In this document: positions 16,743 through 25,597 of the stretch, in pieces
Layout: each line of letters begins with the position of its first letter
Position numbering within the stretch: the first letter of the stretch is position 1
From: Acetobacter sp.
GTDB lineage: Bacteria; Pseudomonadota; Alphaproteobacteria; Acetobacterales; Acetobacteraceae
Length of the DNA: 64,000 nucleotides
Direction: 5' to 3'
Assembly (NCBI RefSeq): GCF_022483985.1
Contig: NZ_JAKVME010000002.1
Location: forward strand, 62,001 to 126,000
Translations under genes and position numbers: made by a program
Notes under the pieces: generated by a model
The model's database searches: none
The model's input: the letters and a program-made list of their open reading frames with translations, nothing else
What the model was told of the DNA's origin: nothing

Positions 16743-19700
16743 CTGCTCTGCTCTGCTCTGCTCTGCTCTGCTCTGCTCTGCTCTGCTCTGCTCTGCTCTG
16801 CTGAGTCAATCTCATAAAGATACTCTGGAAAGCACTGCGTTCCGCCATCGCTTTGCAGTTCGGGGATGCATTTACTCATCAGCGCAAACTGACTGTTCTT
16901 GTGCGGCCGTTGCTTGATCATGATGACTTGATTTTCTGCCTCGGCCTTATCTATCGGGAAAATTCGGGGCATCTGATAGACGCGCTCGTTTAGGCGGCGG
17001 CTAAAATACAGCCATTGTCGCGAAAACGGGCGGTAAATCGCCGGAACGAGGCAGTCCTCGAATTGCAGTTCTCTGTCTCGGGCCAATTCCTGTTTGAGAT
17101 TGTGCGTCCAACTGATTTTTGTTGGATCGGTGTCGATAAATTTGTCAATCGCCGCCTCGCGCGCCTTCCTGGGAAGATCGGGAAAAGCCGCATTGAACCG
17201 CGCTCGTTCATGTTCATAAAAGCCGATCATCTCTCGCATGTTCCGGGCCAGCGTATCGCGGGATGGATCCCAGCACCAAACATCGCGATTGGTCACAACG
17301 CCAAGAGAGAAATTCTCGAATAGTGGTGTGCTTTCGCCCTTTTTTGCACCCAGTGGGATGAAGTTGGCAAAGTTATCGTCGCGCTGGCGGAGCCAGTCGC
17401 CATGCGCGTCCGGCGTGATTTTGGTCCAAAGACCGGCGTCGCGGATGCCCCGGATGCTCCCGAATTCCATCACGCGCGCCAGCTTTTGCTCCCGCGTGAG
17501 ATAGTCGCCGATATCGTGGAACAGGATTTCGCCCTGTTTTGCGCTTTCCGGGTTTTTGACGAGGATGGAGATAGCGATCGGCGCGCGGCTGCCTGCGCCG
17601 AAAATCTTACCACCCTCACGGCGAGAAGTTTCGCCTGCCGTGCGCTGATTGCCTCGCAGGTGGAAGATGTGAAGGGAGGAGAACTCCTCCGCAAGGCATT
17701 TCCGCAATCCGTCCGCCGTATTCGCGTCCAGAAATCCGGCATTGGTAACGAAGCCGATCACGCCGCGATCGCGAATCCGGTCGCTTGCCCAGCGGATGGA
17801 GCGAACATAACTGTCATAAAGCCCTTTTGCGAGCATCGCATTGGACCTTGCCGCGTAAGTGTTCCTGATACGCTGGTCCAATGCGGGATATTCGACGTTG
17901 TCGTTATTGTCGTTTTCGCTCTTTTGTCCGACTGAATAGGGTGGATTACCCATGATGACGCGGATATCGAGCGTCTGCTGATGCCGCACGCGGGCGTTGT
18001 TGTCCGCCAGAAGCCGTGAGGCGAGGTCGTGACCCTCGTTGAGGCGGAACGTATCAGTCAGACAGATACCCTCAAAAGGCATGTAGTCGCCCTTCATCAG
18101 GTCATGATACGCAGCCTCGATATTGATGGCGGCAATGTAGTAAGCGAGCAGGACGATCTCATTGGCGTGAATCTCATGCCGGTATTTATGCGCCAGTTCG
18201 TCTTTCGTGATGAAGCCGCTCTGGAGCAATCGCGTGATGAAGGTTCCGGTGCCCGTGAACGGGTCGAGGATATGCACGCCGGGACTGCCGAGCGTCTGGT
18301 CGAATTCGTCCTCCAGCACGTCATTGACCGAGCGGATGATGAAATCGACCACCTCCACGGGCGTATAGACGATGCCGAGCCGCTCGGTCATTTTCGGGAA
18401 GGCGGAGCGGAAGAAGCGGTCGTAGAGCTCCACCATGATCTTCTGGCGGCCATAGGCAGTGTCGATCCCCTCGGCCCGCTCGTGGACGCTGCGATAGAAG
18501 GCGTCCAGCGTGTCGGTCTCCTTGCCGAGACTGTGCTCGTCCAACACGTCCAGCACGCGGCTGAGTGCTTTGGAGATCGGGTTGTCGGCGGCGAAGCTGT
18601 GGCCTGCGAACAGCGCCTCGAAGACCGGGCGGGTGATGAGATGCTGGGCCAGCATCTCGATGATCTCGCCGTCCGTGACGCTGTCGTTCAGATCGGCGCG
18701 CAATTCGGCGGCGAAACGGGAGAACGCCTCGTGGGATTTGGTGTTTTCGGGGTTGTCGAGGATGGTTTCGATGCGGGCGATATGGGTACCCGCGATCTTG
18801 GCTATGTCGTTCGCCCAGTCTTCCCAATGATGGCGGTTGCCGACCTTTTTAACGATACGTGCATAGATCGCGCGTTCGATCTCGCCGATCTGGAGCTGAA
18901 GCTCCTCCTGGCCGTCATCGCCGTCCGGCCCCCGTACCGTGCCAATCCCGTACGTCTTGCGGGCACGGGAGGTGAGACCGGTCGAGGAGGCGATCGTCCG
19001 TTGCGTGATCTTGTGCGTGATCGCGATGACTTCCATACGCGACGTATCGGGCTGCTCCCGAAGATCCATTTTGTTGACCATCGCGTCGAAGCGGTCGTCA
19101 TGCGAGCGCAGGGCCTGAAGCACCTCCCAGACGACGCGGTAGGTCTGGTTGTCGTCCAGCGCCTCGTGCGGTTCCTTTCCGGCGGGGATGACGACTGGCA
19201 GTACGACATAGCCGCGCGTCTTGCCGAGGGCCGCGCGCATCACGCGACCGACTGACTGCACGACATCCACCTGAGAATTGCGCGGAGTCAGGAAGAGGAC
19301 CGCGTCGAGGGCGGGTACGTCCACGCCCTCGGATAAGCAGCGAACATTGGAGAGGATGCGGCAGGTCTGCTCGGGAGCCTCTTCCTTGAGCCAGGCGAGC
19401 TTTGCTTCCTTCTCGGAGGCGTTCATGCCGCCATCCACATGCTCGGCCTCGCAGGTGAGGCGGGCTTGGGGCTCGATATCCTCCTGTTTCTGGTATTCCT
19501 CCACGACCTGTTGGAACATCTCGGCGATGCGGATGGAACTGACCTTGTGCTTCTTGCCGCGATACTCGGGCGCAATGACCTGACAGAAGGCGACGGCGCG
19601 CTTCATTGGAGCGGGGTCGTTCACGCCATCCTGCGAGAGTCCGATCTTGGCCAGCGCCTTCCAGCAGCCGACAATCTTCGCCGCATCGTCGACTTTCAGC

Positions 19701-21013
19701 CCGTTGCCTGAATCATCGAGCAGCTTCTGGAGTGTCGCGCTGATGGCCTTTTCCTCAACCGCGAGGACGATGACCTTGTAATCGACGAGCAGCTTGCGTC
19801 GCACGGCTTCGGAGAAAGTGATAACGTGAAGATCGTGGCCATAGATCGCTTCGTCATTCATGGAGCAGACGAGTGCGCCTTCCTTTCCGGCCTTCTCTTT
19901 CGCCACGTCGCCATAGATGCGCGGCGTGGCAGTCATGTAGAGGCGGCGGCGGGCGTGGAGATAATCCTGATCGTGAACGCGGACGAATGCGCTGCCGTCG
20001 CCATCACCGGGGAACGTCACGCCGGTCGTCCGGTGCGCTTCGTCGCAAATCACGAGATCGAAGTCCGGCATCCCGTATGCGTCTTGCGCGCGGGCGATGA
20101 CGTCGATCGAGTGATAGGTGGAAAAGACGACGCTCATGTGGCTGTCGTCGTGCCGTTTGCTGAACTCCTCCGCCAGCCGCGCGGCGCTGGTCGTCGCCGG
20201 GTAGCGCAGCTCGTGCGTCTTGATCTTGATCTCGTCGTCATCGGCGCTTTTCTTGCCGACGTCGCTGTCCGAGCAGACGGCGAAACTGTGCAGCGGAGTC
20301 CGGCTCTCCTGCGTCCATTCCGTCAGGGTCTGGGACAGCAGTGACAGGCTGGGGACGAGGAACAACACTCGCCCGCCGCGTCCGGCCTGTGCTTCGGTGA
20401 TCTTCAGGCTGGTGAAGGTCTTGCCGGTGCCGCAGGCCATGATGAGCTTCCCGCGTTCCTGCGTTTCGAACCCACGTAGAACGCGCTCGATGGCGGTTTT
20501 CTGATGCGGGCGTGGCGTCTTACGCGGGCGCAACGCGGGAGGCGTCTTCGGCTGGTAGCGTGTCCAGTCGATCAGGCTGCTGTCGAGATCGAACAGGTCG
20601 ATCTTGCTGACCGGAGGATTTTGGTTGTCGAGTGAGGCTTCGGCGTTCTCTGTCCAGTGGTTCGTACTGGCGATGATGAGGCGGCGAGTGAAGTGGGTCT
20701 TGCCCGAGGCTGTGAAGAAGCTGTCGATATCCTTCTTAGCGATGACGTGATCGGCGGCATAGAGCTTGCACTGGATGGCGTGGAATTCGCCTGTGCCGCG
20801 TGTTCGGGCGACGAGGTCGATCCCCGTGTCCTTGCTGGTCAGACCCAGGTCGGTAGCCCATTCGCCGTAGGTCCAGACGCCGTCATAGAGGTCGGCATAG
20901 CTGGGCTCGGTCCGCAGATAGCAGACCGTCAGCTCCTCGAAATAGGTGCCCTTTTCGCGCTCGGTGACGGCAGCATTACGGAACGTGTCGAGTAGAGTGG
21001 TGAGAGCGGACAT
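16724..21013 (-). CDS. Type ISP restriction-modification enzyme: Mrr-like nuclease, helicase, N6-adenine methylase
   Basis: A 1429-residue protein resembling LlaGI/LlaBIII-type single-polypeptide restriction enzymes. Order: Mrr-like nuclease domain (about residues 1-150, GIDL at 64-67 and QCK at 81-83), superfamily 2 helicase/translocase (Walker A ACGTGKT at 193-199, DEAH at 324-327), coupler, and gamma-type adenine methylase (ILDPFTGTGTF near 910, NPPYSVG near 1018). It ends within the repeat tract region as (AEQSR)n-IIHAN. The target-recognition domain is therefore detached in this frame. The enzyme would methylate one strand of an asymmetric site and, on unmodified phage DNA, translocate and cut. 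Without the recognition part it is probably inactive (OFF) in this state, unless the separate C-terminal gene complements it. Confidence 0.92.
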   Translation of the reverse strand: MSALTTLLDTFRNAAVTEREKGTYFEELTVCYLRTEPSYADLYDGVWTYGEWATDLGLTSKDTGIDLVARTRGTGEFHAIQCKLYAADHVIAKKDIDSFFTASGKTHFTRRLIIASTNHWTENAEASLDNQNPPVSKIDLFDLDSSLIDWTRYQPKTPPALRPRKTPRPHQKTAIERVLRGFETQERGKLIMACGTGKTFTSLKITEAQAGRGGRVLFLVPSLSLLSQTLTEWTQESRTPLHSFAVCSDSDVGKKSADDDEIKIKTHELRYPATTSAARLAEEFSKRHDDSHMSVVFSTYHSIDVIARAQDAYGMPDFDLVICDEAHRTTGVTFPGDGDGSAFVRVHDQDYLHARRRLYMTATPRIYGDVAKEKAGKEGALVCSMNDEAIYGHDLHVITFSEAVRRKLLVDYKVIVLAVEEKAISATLQKLLDDSGNGLKVDDAAKIVGCWKALAKIGLSQDGVNDPAPMKRAVAFCQVIAPEYRGKKHKVSSIRIAEMFQQVVEEYQKQEDIEPQARLTCEAEHVDGGMNASEKEAKLAWLKEEAPEQTCRILSNVRCLSEGVDVPALDAVLFLTPRNSQVDVVQSVGRVMRAALGKTRGYVVLPVVIPAGKEPHEALDDNQTYRVVWEVLQALRSHDDRFDAMVNKMDLREQPDTSRMEVIAITHKITQRTIASSTGLTSRARKTYGIGTVRGPDGDDGQEELQLQIGEIERAIYARIVKKVGNRHHWEDWANDIAKIAGTHIARIETILDNPENTKSHEAFSRFAAELRADLNDSVTDGEIIEMLAQHLITRPVFEALFAGHSFAADNPISKALSRVLDVLDEHSLGKETDTLDAFYRSVHERAEGIDTAYGRQKIMVELYDRFFRSAFPKMTERLGIVYTPVEVVDFIIRSVNDVLEDEFDQTLGSPGVHILDPFTGTGTFITRLLQSGFITKDELAHKYRHEIHANEIVLLAYYIAAINIEAAYHDLMKGDYMPFEGICLTDTFRLNEGHDLASRLLADNNARVRHQQTLDIRVIMGNPPYSVGQKSENDNNDNVEYPALDQRIRNTYAARSNAMLAKGLYDSYVRSIRWASDRIRDRGVIGFVTNAGFLDANTADGLRKCLAEEFSSLHIFHLRGNQRTAGETSRREGGKIFGAGSRAPIAISILVKNPESAKQGEILFHDIGDYLTREQKLARVMEFGSIRGIRDAGLWTKITPDAHGDWLRQRDDNFANFIPLGAKKGESTPLFENFSLGVVTNRDVWCWDPSRDTLARNMREMIGFYEHERARFNAAFPDLPRKAREAAIDKFIDTDPTKISWTHNLKQELARDRELQFEDCLVPAIYRPFSRQWLYFSRRLNERVYQMPRIFPIDKAEAENQVIMIKQRPHKNSQFALMSKCIPELQSDGGTQCFPEYLYEIDSAEQSRAEQSRAEQSRAEQSRIIHAN
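16743..16802 (-). repeat. Pentanucleotide repeat (AGCAG)12, phase-variation tract
   Basis: Twelve perfect tandem copies of CTGCT on the plus strand (AGCAG on the coding strand), 60 bp, lying inside the type ISP coding sequence and encoding (AEQSR)n. A 5-bp unit changes frame with each slip. Present frame: stop after IIHAN, 6 codons past the tract. 11 or 14 units: reads the second conserved segment and stops at ATGA. 10 or 13 units: full fusion to the C-terminal domain. Confidence 0.95.
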
Positions 21014-21304
21014 CAGACAACCGGATCAGCGCGTTACAATCTCGTTTCATCTTGCTCTCTAGCAGGAGCAGAGGCAAGCAATTGACAAGCATAACACTTG
21101 ACCAACGGCACTGGGTCTGCGGACCTGTCGCGCACCATCATTACGCGGACTGGATATGATGGAGGGTTACGAATTCAAGTAATGTGGCACAAGTTCCGGA
21201 CGCGAAGCGACTACGAATTCGGGCAGTCCGATGTCTGCTTCCAAGAACCGCAAACGACGGTTGATCGACCAGTGTGAGACGTAAGTGGACATAGTTGTAT
21301 GTTT
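21014..21304. other. Intergenic region upstream of the restriction gene
   Basis: About 290 bp. It must hold the promoter of the leftward restriction gene; on that strand TTGTCA near 21085 could be a -35 box, but no clear -10 is seen. No coding potential or repeat recognised between 21100 and 21300. Confidence 0.35.
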
Positions 21305-21611
21305 GATGCAAAAAAAATTCCCTTTGACAAGGATCGAGGCGATCAGGATGAGATTAGGCGCAAGCAGAAAAAAGTCTGTCGAAGCATATATTTAAAGCCA
21401 TTTTGTTCTCAACTTGCGATTGTCGCAAGTTGAGCAGCAATCCTGCCCCCGCAACCACTTGCAATTTCTGAGACCCCGCTAAATCAAAGGCTTAACGGCG
21501 CTTTGCTTTGTGTAAATTGAGGTCATCTTCTGCGGAACTGTTTAATTTCAGAGCTTTAGAGAAAGTGGGTTCAAATCGGGGATGTCATAGCTCGCAACCA
21601 CTTGCGATTAG
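21305..21611 (+). repeat. tRNA-fMet-end repeat, copy 1 (candidate attachment site)
   Basis: Contains a perfect 12-bp inverted repeat CTCAACTTGCGA-TTG-TCGCAAGTTGAG (21408-21434), then AATCCTGCCCCCGCAACCA (21439-21457), which matches the T-arm/acceptor 3' end of initiator tRNAs as I know them. A terminator-like but mismatched CCCCGCTAAA..TTAACGGCG follows, and about 140 bp later a second CGCAACCACTTGC (21593-21605, first at 21450-21462). The whole module recurs at about 30.1 kb and its left half at 35.6 kb. No full tRNA can be folded here: the anticodon half is absent. Confidence 0.7.
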
Positions 21612-21655
21612 CGGTGACGCAGTTGAAGGTTTACGCTGGGATGTAATACCACCGG

Positions 21656-22729
21656 TTATAGGGACTGACCTGTGTGAGCCCACTTTCTGAGACCGATGGA
21701 TCGGATGGTGTCAGGCAGGGCGGCAAGATTGTTCCAGGCGGAACAGGCGGCGTCGATGATGTGATCGACGCCGTCGAAGACGGTGTTGGAGAGCCAGTTG
21801 GCGCGTAGGAACTGCCAGATATTCTCGACCGGGTTCAGTTCGGGAGCGCGGGACGGCAGGAAGATCAGGCTGATATTGCGGGGCAGCTTCAGCTTGTCGG
21901 TGGTATGCCATCCTGCGCGATCAAGCAGCACGACGGCGTGGGCGCCGCGGGCGCCGCAGCTTGAGATTCCCTCGATATGCAATTGCATGCTGGCGGTACC
22001 GATGAACGGTAGCGTCAGGCCGTCGGCTTTGCCGCGCGCCGGGCAGATCGCCCCGAACAGCCAGCCAGGCATTCTCGTAGCGCTGATCGGCCGGCTGGCG
22101 TGGCCGCGTGCTGCGCCGGGCCCATTGTAGGACGATCCCGTTCTTCTGGCCGATCCGGGCCTCGTCCTGGAACCAGATCTCGATCGGCTTGCCCTTGGGC
22201 AGATGGCCGATATGGGCGTTCAGGATGCGGGGGAAGTTTTTTTGAACGCCTCCATGACGCCAGTGTCCTGTCCCGGATGGCGTGGCCGGGCGCTGACATA
22301 GGAAAAACCAAGCTGTATCAGCAGGGTAGAAACGTGCCGCTCGTGATAGACGACGCCGAAGCGCCTCTCGCTCACGCGTTGCAGATCAACCCGGCGCCAG
22401 CGCACCACGCCATCGCGCTGCCGATCCGTGCCCGCCTCGACCAGGGCCTTCAATTCGGCCTGCTGTGCCCCGTTCAATCGGCAGGCTGGTCCCGCGTGCT
22501 GATGGTCGCGCACGCCATCGGGTCCTTCCGCATTGAAGCGGTGAACCCAGTCTCGCAATGTCTGGCGGTCCATGCCGCCTACCCGGGCCGAATCCGTCTG
22601 GCTGGCCCCGTCGCGGATCGCCGCCAGGGCCAGAAGCCGGCGCGCAGCGTTCGCATGCCGGTTGCTTACCGCAAGCCGCCTCAGCTCAGAGGCCGAATAG
22701 TCATCCCGTAGCTTCACTGTCCTCATCAT
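21656..22729 (-). CDS. IS630-family transposase, two frames joined at an A7 slip site
   Basis: DDE transposase that would cut and paste the surrounding element. The first frame (22729 to about 22220, 169 codons) carries the N-terminal helix-turn-helix region (NRHANAARRLLALAAIRDGASQTDSARVGGMDRQTLRDWVHRF). The second frame continues with NFPRILNAHIGHLPKGKPIEIWFQDEARIGQ and ends with VVLLDRAGWHTTDKL and FLPSRAPELNPVENIWQFLR, i.e. D, D and E of the catalytic triad. The frames meet at seven A residues on the coding strand (22237-22243), a classic programmed-frameshift signal. The element therefore looks intact rather than dead. Confidence 0.85.
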
Positions 22730-22801
22730 CAGTCAGATCCTCCCAAAATCAAGAGAATCAGAGCCGACGGCGCTCGTCACTTCACACACGAGTCAGTGGC
22801 T
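21656..22801 (-). mobile_element. IS630-family insertion sequence
   Basis: One transposase in two frames spans almost the whole element. Candidate imperfect terminal repeats share ACTGAC..TGTGTGA: GGGACTGACCTGTGTGAG at 21661-21678 and, on the other strand, CCACTGACTCGTGTGTGAA at 22781-22799. IS630 elements target TA, and TA occurs at the left boundary. Outer limits are approximate. Confidence 0.7.
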
Positions 22802-23173
22802 GCGTCCTTTGGTATAACGTCTGAAACTGCGCAGAACGGCCAGCGTCGAATTGATGCAAGGTAATCAGAAATCGATGCTATAAGCATTCCGGCATGGGGT
22901 TTTGAGATTGGGCAATCTATTTGATGCAAGGTAAGAGATATGTGTATCAATAAATCTTCTAAAGAAGATTTATTTCTTATTATATGCTGCACGTTGTTGG
23001 GTACTGCCTTGATGTGATGACATATATTGCCAAATTTGGCTTTTCCAACTCCAGTATGGCTTGCATCGTTTCCTTTATCTGTAAGCGCATTTAATGGTTT
23101 TTTTTGCGAGTTCATCCGTTTGCGCATCTAACTGGAGCTAATCAATCGAATGCTAAACAAGGAAATTACAGGC

Positions 23174-23311
23174 ATGGCTAAATTACAAAGATTCAACAAT
23201 CGTAAAATTTGCAAATATAATGAAGTTGAAACCATATCAGATATGCCGTCTATGGTAGCGAAAATCTCGCCGTGGCATGTTTTTTTTCATAAACCCGGAG
23301 GAAATCTTTAG
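23174..23311 (+). CDS. Small open reading frame before the glycosyltransferase
   Basis: A 45-residue frame (MAKLQRFNNRKICKYNEVE...) with AAGGA nine bases before the ATG. It ends at TAG in the same frame as the downstream glycosyltransferase, 21 bp before that gene's TTG start, and has GGAGG at 23297 near its end. It may be a leader peptide or a decayed N-terminal extension. No family recognised; could be chance in AT-rich DNA. Confidence 0.25.
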   Translation: MAKLQRFNNRKICKYNEVETISDMPSMVAKISPWHVFFHKPGGNL

Positions 23312-23332
23312 GACGATTTTCAATCGGCACCA

Positions 23333-25597
23333 TTGCGGGTTGCTTTCATTGGCAACGCTTTACCCCGTCGCTGTGGTATTGCTACCTTTACCACCGATCT
23401 TGAATTGGCTGTCCGTAATCTTGATGACGTGACACAAGCGGCGATCATCGCCATGTGCGATCCGGGTAGTCAATATGCTTTTCCCCCGCACGTTTGTTGC
23501 TCGATCGAACAGGATGATCCCGGCAGCTATCTTGCGGCGGCGAATTTCATCAATGTGCATGGCTTTGACGTCATTTCGCTCCAGCATGAATTCGGCATTT
23601 TCGGCGGGGAAGCGGGCAATTATCTACTCAGTCTTATCGCATTAATCCGCGTCCCGCTGGTTACGACGCTGCATACGGTGCTCGACAAACCCACCGATGC
23701 CCAGCGAGACGTCATGCTGGCGCTTCTGGCAGCCTCTGTGCGCGTGGTGGTGATGGCTCAAAAGGGGCGCTCCATATTAATTGAGACCTATTCAGCAGAT
23801 CCCGCCAAGATTATCGTCATTGCGCACGGCATCCCGGATGTCCCACTAGTCAGCTCCCAAAGCGCGAAAGAAAAGCTGGGCTTTGCCAACCATCGCGTCA
23901 TCCTTACTTTCGGTCTGATCAGCCCGAACAAAGGCATAGAGACGATGATCGAGGCAATGCCTCAGGTTCTCGCGGCCGCTCCTGACGCGGTCTATGTGGT
24001 GATGGGTGCCACGCATCCCTCTCTGCTACGGGATGCGGGCGAGGCTTATCGCGATGGTTTGATCGCCCGCGTGAACGCGCTGGGTCTAAACGGGCACGTG
24101 GTGTTTCTCAACCGTTTTGTCGATCGACCAGAATTGCTCGAGCATATCGCCATGTGCGACGTTTATGTTACGCCTTATCTTGTTGAATCGCAGATGACAT
24201 CAGGCACATTGGCCTATTCGCATGGACTGGGACGGGCAGTGGTATCGACCCCCTATTGGCACGCGATGGAATTGCTGGCCGATGGCTCGGGCGTGTTGGT
24301 ACCGTTTGGAAGTCCCGATGACCTCGGCAAGGCGGTGGCCGCTCTGTTGATCAACGAAACCACACGGCTCGCTATGGGGCGCAAGGCCTATGTGACCAGT
24401 CGTGCAGCGACATGGACCAATATCGCGCAACTTTATCGCCATGTCTTTCGCATAGCGTGCCGGAAGCCGAAGCCCCTATTGTCAGGATTGCCCCTGAGTC
24501 ATTTCGCCGCCATGTGCGATGATACCGGTATGTTGCAGCATGCGGTTTACGGTGTGCCTGATCGCAATCACGGTTATTGCGTCGACGACAATGCCCGGGC
24601 GTTGCTAATGTGCTGCGGCATCGACGCAAATACACGGCCAGAAATTATCGCGACGATGATGCCACGTTTTGCGGCCTTCATCCAGCACGCTTGGAACGCC
24701 GATACCGGCCGTTTTCGCAATTTCCTGAGCTATGATCGCCGCTGGCTGGAGGATTCCGGTTCAGAAGACAGCCACGGTAGAACACTCTGGGCATTGGGTG
24801 CCTGCAGCCATGATCCGAGACTCAAGCAATGGGCTACGGCACTGTTCGCACGGGCACTTGGAACGGTCGAGGCGTTTACCTCACCGCGCGCTTGGGCTTT
24901 CACGCTTCTTGGACTTGATGGTTACTGTGCCGTGTGCCCGGGGGATAACCATGCTCGAGAATTGCGACTTGTTCTTTCTAAGCGGTTACACAACCAGTTG
25001 CTGATCTGTGAGAGCCCAGACTGGGTGTGGTTCGAGGATCGGCTGACCTACGACAATGCTCGCCTGTGCGAGGCGCTGATTACGACAGGTATCGCCGTCG
25101 GCGTGCCCGACCTTGTCGATGCCGGCGTGCGCACCCTATGCTGGCTGCTAGATCAACAGACGTCGCCCGCTGGTCATTTCCGTCCGGTTGGCTCGGAGGG
25201 CTTTCTGTTGGTGTCGCGCGAAGCACCGCAATGCTTCGATCAGCAACCGGTCGAGGCTTGCGCCACCATTGCCGCTTGCCTGAGCGCTCTGGTTGTCGAG
25301 CGTGCGCCATTTTGGCTAGCCGAAGCGCGTAAGGCTTTTGCATGGTTCGTTGGTGCCAATGATTTGGGCTTGCCCATTGTCGATGCGATTACGGGCAGTT
25401 GCCGCGACGGGCTGCATCCGGATCGCGCCAATGAAAACCGTGGTGCCGAATCTCTTCTTGCCTACCTGCTCGCCCTGTTGGACATGGAGCGGCTGGGGCG
25501 TAACGAGTCTGATTCTGCTACAATTTGTCCACCGAGTGCGGTGTTATCCCACACCTTCATGGAAGAGAGGCATATCGTAGCCGATCAAGCTTATTAA
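23333..25597 (+). CDS. Glycosyltransferase family 4 fused to an (alpha/alpha)-barrel hydrolase-like domain
   Basis: A 754-residue two-domain protein. Residues 1-375 are a GT-B glycosyltransferase of family 4: VAFIGNALPRRCGIATFTTDL at the start, SLQHEFGIFGGEAG, the nucleotide-sugar site ILTFGLISPNKGIETMIEAM and the catalytic-region LVESQMTSGTLAYSHGLGRAV. Residues 400-735 resemble a toroidal glycosidase-like domain (HGYCVDDNARALLMC, SEDSHGRTLWALG, FEDRLTYDNARLCEALI). Such fusions are linked to mannan or exopolysaccharide metabolism. The only start that preserves the domain is TTG at 23333, because a TAG lies in frame at 23309. The gene is in the AT-richer island, beside an insertion sequence, suggesting acquisition. 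Confidence 0.82.
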   Translation: MRVAFIGNALPRRCGIATFTTDLELAVRNLDDVTQAAIIAMCDPGSQYAFPPHVCCSIEQDDPGSYLAAANFINVHGFDVISLQHEFGIFGGEAGNYLLSLIALIRVPLVTTLHTVLDKPTDAQRDVMLALLAASVRVVVMAQKGRSILIETYSADPAKIIVIAHGIPDVPLVSSQSAKEKLGFANHRVILTFGLISPNKGIETMIEAMPQVLAAAPDAVYVVMGATHPSLLRDAGEAYRDGLIARVNALGLNGHVVFLNRFVDRPELLEHIAMCDVYVTPYLVESQMTSGTLAYSHGLGRAVVSTPYWHAMELLADGSGVLVPFGSPDDLGKAVAALLINETTRLAMGRKAYVTSRAATWTNIAQLYRHVFRIACRKPKPLLSGLPLSHFAAMCDDTGMLQHAVYGVPDRNHGYCVDDNARALLMCCGIDANTRPEIIATMMPRFAAFIQHAWNADTGRFRNFLSYDRRWLEDSGSEDSHGRTLWALGACSHDPRLKQWATALFARALGTVEAFTSPRAWAFTLLGLDGYCAVCPGDNHARELRLVLSKRLHNQLLICESPDWVWFEDRLTYDNARLCEALITTGIAVGVPDLVDAGVRTLCWLLDQQTSPAGHFRPVGSEGFLLVSREAPQCFDQQPVEACATIAACLSALVVERAPFWLAEARKAFAWFVGANDLGLPIVDAITGSCRDGLHPDRANENRGAESLLAYLLALLDMERLGRNESDSATICPPSAVLSHTFMEERHIVADQAY

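Noticed and set aside
16743..16802. CRISPR array
   Set aside because: Units are 5 bp with no spacers; it is a simple tandem repeat. No CRISPR array was seen elsewhere in the window.
16563..16848. Start of the C-terminal restriction gene at 16848
   Set aside because: That ATG lies inside the upstream gene and its repeat tract in another frame; the ATGA-coupled ATG at 16563 is the natural separate start.
21408..21457. A complete tRNA-fMet gene at the repeats
   Set aside because: Only the T-arm/acceptor 3' end is recognisable; no D-arm or CAT anticodon arm precedes it, the hairpin replaces them.
22777..23127. Leftward 116-codon frame beside the IS630 element
   Set aside because: AT-rich DNA, its end overlaps the insertion-sequence terminus, no family features and no ribosome site.
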